Below, piece by piece: positions 5,901 through 7,581 of a DNA stretch of 7,581 nucleotides. Every line of letters begins with the position of its first letter. The stretch's first letter is position 1. Source of the DNA: JBHEPS01 sp046261635 (GTDB lineage Bacteria > Acidobacteriota > Thermoanaerobaculia > Gp7-AA8); NCBI GenBank assembly GCA_046261635.1, contig JBHEOL010000083.1:1-7581 (forward strand), read 5' to 3'. The translations under genes and the position numbers were made by a program. Below the pieces are notes generated by a model. That model worked only from the letters and a program-made list of their open reading frames with translations, made no database searches and was not told where the DNA came from.

Positions 5901-5906
5901 TGGGCC

Positions 5907-6860
5907 ATGAAGCGCCTCGTCATCGACATCGAGACCGTCGGAACTCCCTGGGAGGATCACGACCCCTACGTCCGCGAATACCTGATCAAAGGGAAGAGCG
6001 AGGCGGAGGCGGAAGAAGAGAAGAGGCGTGGGGCGCTCTCGCCGTTCACCGGGCGAATCGTGGCGATCGGCGTGGTCAACGCGGACGACGGGCGCTCCTG
6101 CGCACTCTTCGAAGTGCCCGGCCAGAGCGAGGTCGCCGTCCGGCGTGACGGTCCGCGGACGTTCATCTCCGGAACCGAGGAGCTGATCCTGAGGAAGTTC
6201 TGGGACTTCCTGGGCGAGAAGGATCGCTTCATCTCGTTCAACGGCCGGCAGTTCGACGGCCCCTTTCTGATGATCCGCTCCGCGATCAATGGGATCACGC
6301 CGAAGCGCGACCTGGTCGGGTACCGCTACAGCTTCCATCCGAACTGCGACCTTCGCGAGGCGCTGAACTTCTGGGGCTCCGTGAATTCGCGCCAGTACCG
6401 CTTCAACCTCGATCTCGCCTGCAAGACGTTCGGAGTGAAGAGCTCGAAGAGCGACGGGATGGATGGGCGCGCGGTGGAGACGCTCTACCGCGAAGGCCGC
6501 TACGAAGAGATCGCGACGTACTGTCTCGAGGACGTGCGCGCGACGGCGGAGCTGTACCACAAGCTCGCGCCGACGCTTCTGTGCTGGGAGTCGAACTTTC
6601 GCGACGCCGAGGCGCGCATCCAGCGAGCGCTCGCGGCGCGCAGCGAGCCCGCGCAGGAGTCGCTGCTGGTCCCCTCCTCCGAGCAGCCGTTCCTCGACTC
6701 GATCGCCGAGGGGTCGGAGCTGCTCGCGAGCTCGCTCGAGGACGACGAGCAACCGCCCGCCGAGATGTTCGATCAGCAGCCGGGACGGCTGCTGGGAAAG
6801 CTGCTCGACACGCAGCGCGAAGAGGATGATGCGCAGCCGCTTCCGGACGTGAAGGGCTGA
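5907..6860 (+). CDS. PolB-like DnaQ-superfamily 3'-5' exonuclease
   Basis: This 317-residue protein is a predicted metal-dependent 3'-5' exonuclease related to the proofreading domain of family B DNA polymerases, without a polymerase domain. Exo I is LVIDIETVG (Asp7, Glu9). Exo II is ISFNGRQFDGPFL (Asn112, Phe116, Asp117). Exo III is YCLEDVRATAELY (Tyr205, Asp209; the YxxxD form). FNLDLACKTFGV at 167-178 is also typical of this family. All four metal ligands are present, so it should be active on DNA or RNA ends, but the substrate is unknown. After about residue 230 comes a tail that looks low in complexity, rich in Glu, Asp, Gln and Pro, with no recognised domain. The start at 5907 places Exo I at the very N-terminus, as usual. 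It is the first gene of a likely two-gene operon, with guaD starting 10 nt after its stop. Confidence 0.88.
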   Translation: MKRLVIDIETVGTPWEDHDPYVREYLIKGKSEAEAEEEKRRGALSPFTGRIVAIGVVNADDGRSCALFEVPGQSEVAVRRDGPRTFISGTEELILRKFWDFLGEKDRFISFNGRQFDGPFLMIRSAINGITPKRDLVGYRYSFHPNCDLREALNFWGSVNSRQYRFNLDLACKTFGVKSSKSDGMDGRAVETLYREGRYEEIATYCLEDVRATAELYHKLAPTLLCWESNFRDAEARIQRALAARSEPAQESLLVPSSEQPFLDSIAEGSELLASSLEDDEQPPAEMFDQQPGRLLGKLLDTQREEDDAQPLPDVKG

Positions 6861-6870
6861 CCATCGACCG

Positions 6871-7581
6871 ATGAAGCTGTTCCGAAGTCGGATCTTCACA
6901 CCCACCGGCGATCCGTTCCGCGAGAGCGCGCCCTGCCTCGCCCTCGCGGATGGATTTCTCGCCGTGGACGAGGGGCGGATCGCAGCCGTCGGCGAGTGGG
7001 ACGCGCGCCCACGAGGCTCCGCGATCGAGGTGATCGAGCTCGGGCCCGACGGGATCATCGTCCCCGGTTTCGTCGATCTCCACCTTCACGCGCCGCAGCT
7101 CGAGATGATCGGCTCGTACGGAGGCCATCTTCTCGAGTGGCTTCAGAACTACACGTTTCCCGCCGAAGCGAAGTTCTCGGATCCGGCGCACGCGGCGCGC
7201 GTCTCGCGGGCCTTCTTCGACGAGCTGCTGCGGCATGGAACGCTGACGGCGCTCGTCTTCTCGACGATCCACACGGGTGCGACCGAGGCGCTCTTCGAAG
7301 AAGCGGAGCGCCGCCAATTCCGCGCGGTCCTCGGCAAGACGATGATGGACCGGAACGCCCCGGCGGATCTTCTCGAGGATCCCGGGACCGCTCTCGCGGA
7401 ATCGCGGAAGCTGATCCGGAAATGGCACGGACGGGGCCGGCTCGGCTACGCGATCACGCCGCGGTTCGCACCCACCTCGACCCCCGAGCTGCTTAACGCG
7501 GCGCGCACTCTTCGCCGGGAGTTTCCCGACGTCTGGGTCCACACGCACGTCTCCGAGAACGTCGCCGAGACCCGCTGGGTC
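6871..7581 (+). CDS. guaD: Guanine deaminase (partial, C-terminus beyond the window)
   Basis: The first 237 residues of an amidohydrolase are visible, about half of the usual 430-450. Guanine deaminase converts guanine to xanthine and ammonia in purine salvage and catabolism. Family marks are PGFVDLHLHAPQ (zinc ligands His71 and His73), LLEWLQNYTFPAEAKF, the MMDRNAP segment, ITPRFAPTSTPELL (Arg198 in the PRF motif, which contacts guanine) and THVSEN (zinc ligand His226, catalytic Glu229). The remaining zinc histidine and aspartate would lie past the right edge. The order and wording of these blocks fit guanine deaminase better than other amidohydrolases such as cytosine deaminase or 8-oxoguanine deaminases, though a related purine substrate cannot be excluded. 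The ATG is 10 nt after the exonuclease stop, with only a weak GAAGGG 14 nt upstream, so translation is probably coupled to the first gene. Confidence 0.93.
   Translation, partial: MKLFRSRIFTPTGDPFRESAPCLALADGFLAVDEGRIAAVGEWDARPRGSAIEVIELGPDGIIVPGFVDLHLHAPQLEMIGSYGGHLLEWLQNYTFPAEAKFSDPAHAARVSRAFFDELLRHGTLTALVFSTIHTGATEALFEEAERRQFRAVLGKTMMDRNAPADLLEDPGTALAESRKLIRKWHGRGRLGYAITPRFAPTSTPELLNAARTLRREFPDVWVHTHVSENVAETRWV

Noticed and set aside
5871..5906. Alternative ATG at 5871 adding 12 residues to the exonuclease
   Set aside because: It has no Shine-Dalgarno site, overlaps the likely -35 box, and the Exo I motif already starts at residue 4 from the ATG at 5907.

Overview
This is a GC-rich bacterial chromosome segment of housekeeping genes separated by unusually repeat-rich spacers. 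I see no transposase, integrase, phage gene, tRNA, rRNA or CRISPR array. The host cannot be fixed from the sequence alone. The GC-rich codon use, several families of intergenic palindromic repeats and starts without Shine-Dalgarno sites would suit an Acidobacteriota-like or similar environmental lineage, but that is an inference.

Layout, left to right. Positions 1-105 hold the first 35 codons of a leftward membrane protein that runs off the window. Positions 106-595 are a spacer with a 175-bp inverted-pair repeat and the leader of topA. Positions 596-3040 hold topA (DNA topoisomerase I, rightward, TTG start, five zinc ribbons). Positions 3041-3298 are the convergent spacer between topA and metX, filled by a REPIN-like pair of repeat units. 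Positions 3299-4408 hold metX (homoserine O-acyltransferase, leftward). Positions 4409-4733 are the divergent control region of metX and mdh, half of it taken up by a third inverted-pair repeat. Positions 4734-5672 hold mdh (NAD-dependent, LDH-like malate dehydrogenase, rightward), followed by an intrinsic-type terminator. Positions 5719-5906 are a spacer with a heptamer tandem repeat and a promoter. Positions 5907-6860 hold a PolB-like 3'-5' exonuclease, and positions 6871-7581 hold the first 237 codons of a guanine deaminase (guaD). These last two lie 10 nt apart and are probably co-transcribed.

The genes cover unrelated jobs: DNA supercoiling, methionine synthesis, the TCA cycle, nucleic-acid trimming and purine salvage. 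The only likely operon is exonuclease-guaD. No convincing new multi-gene system is present. The items most worth a second look are non-coding: each of the four complete gene-to-gene spacers carries a different repeat arranged as an inverted pair, the topA-metX spacer has a well-defined two-unit repeat, and three of the genes have a TANNNT box only 6-8 nt before an ATG that lacks a Shine-Dalgarno site, as expected for leaderless mRNAs.
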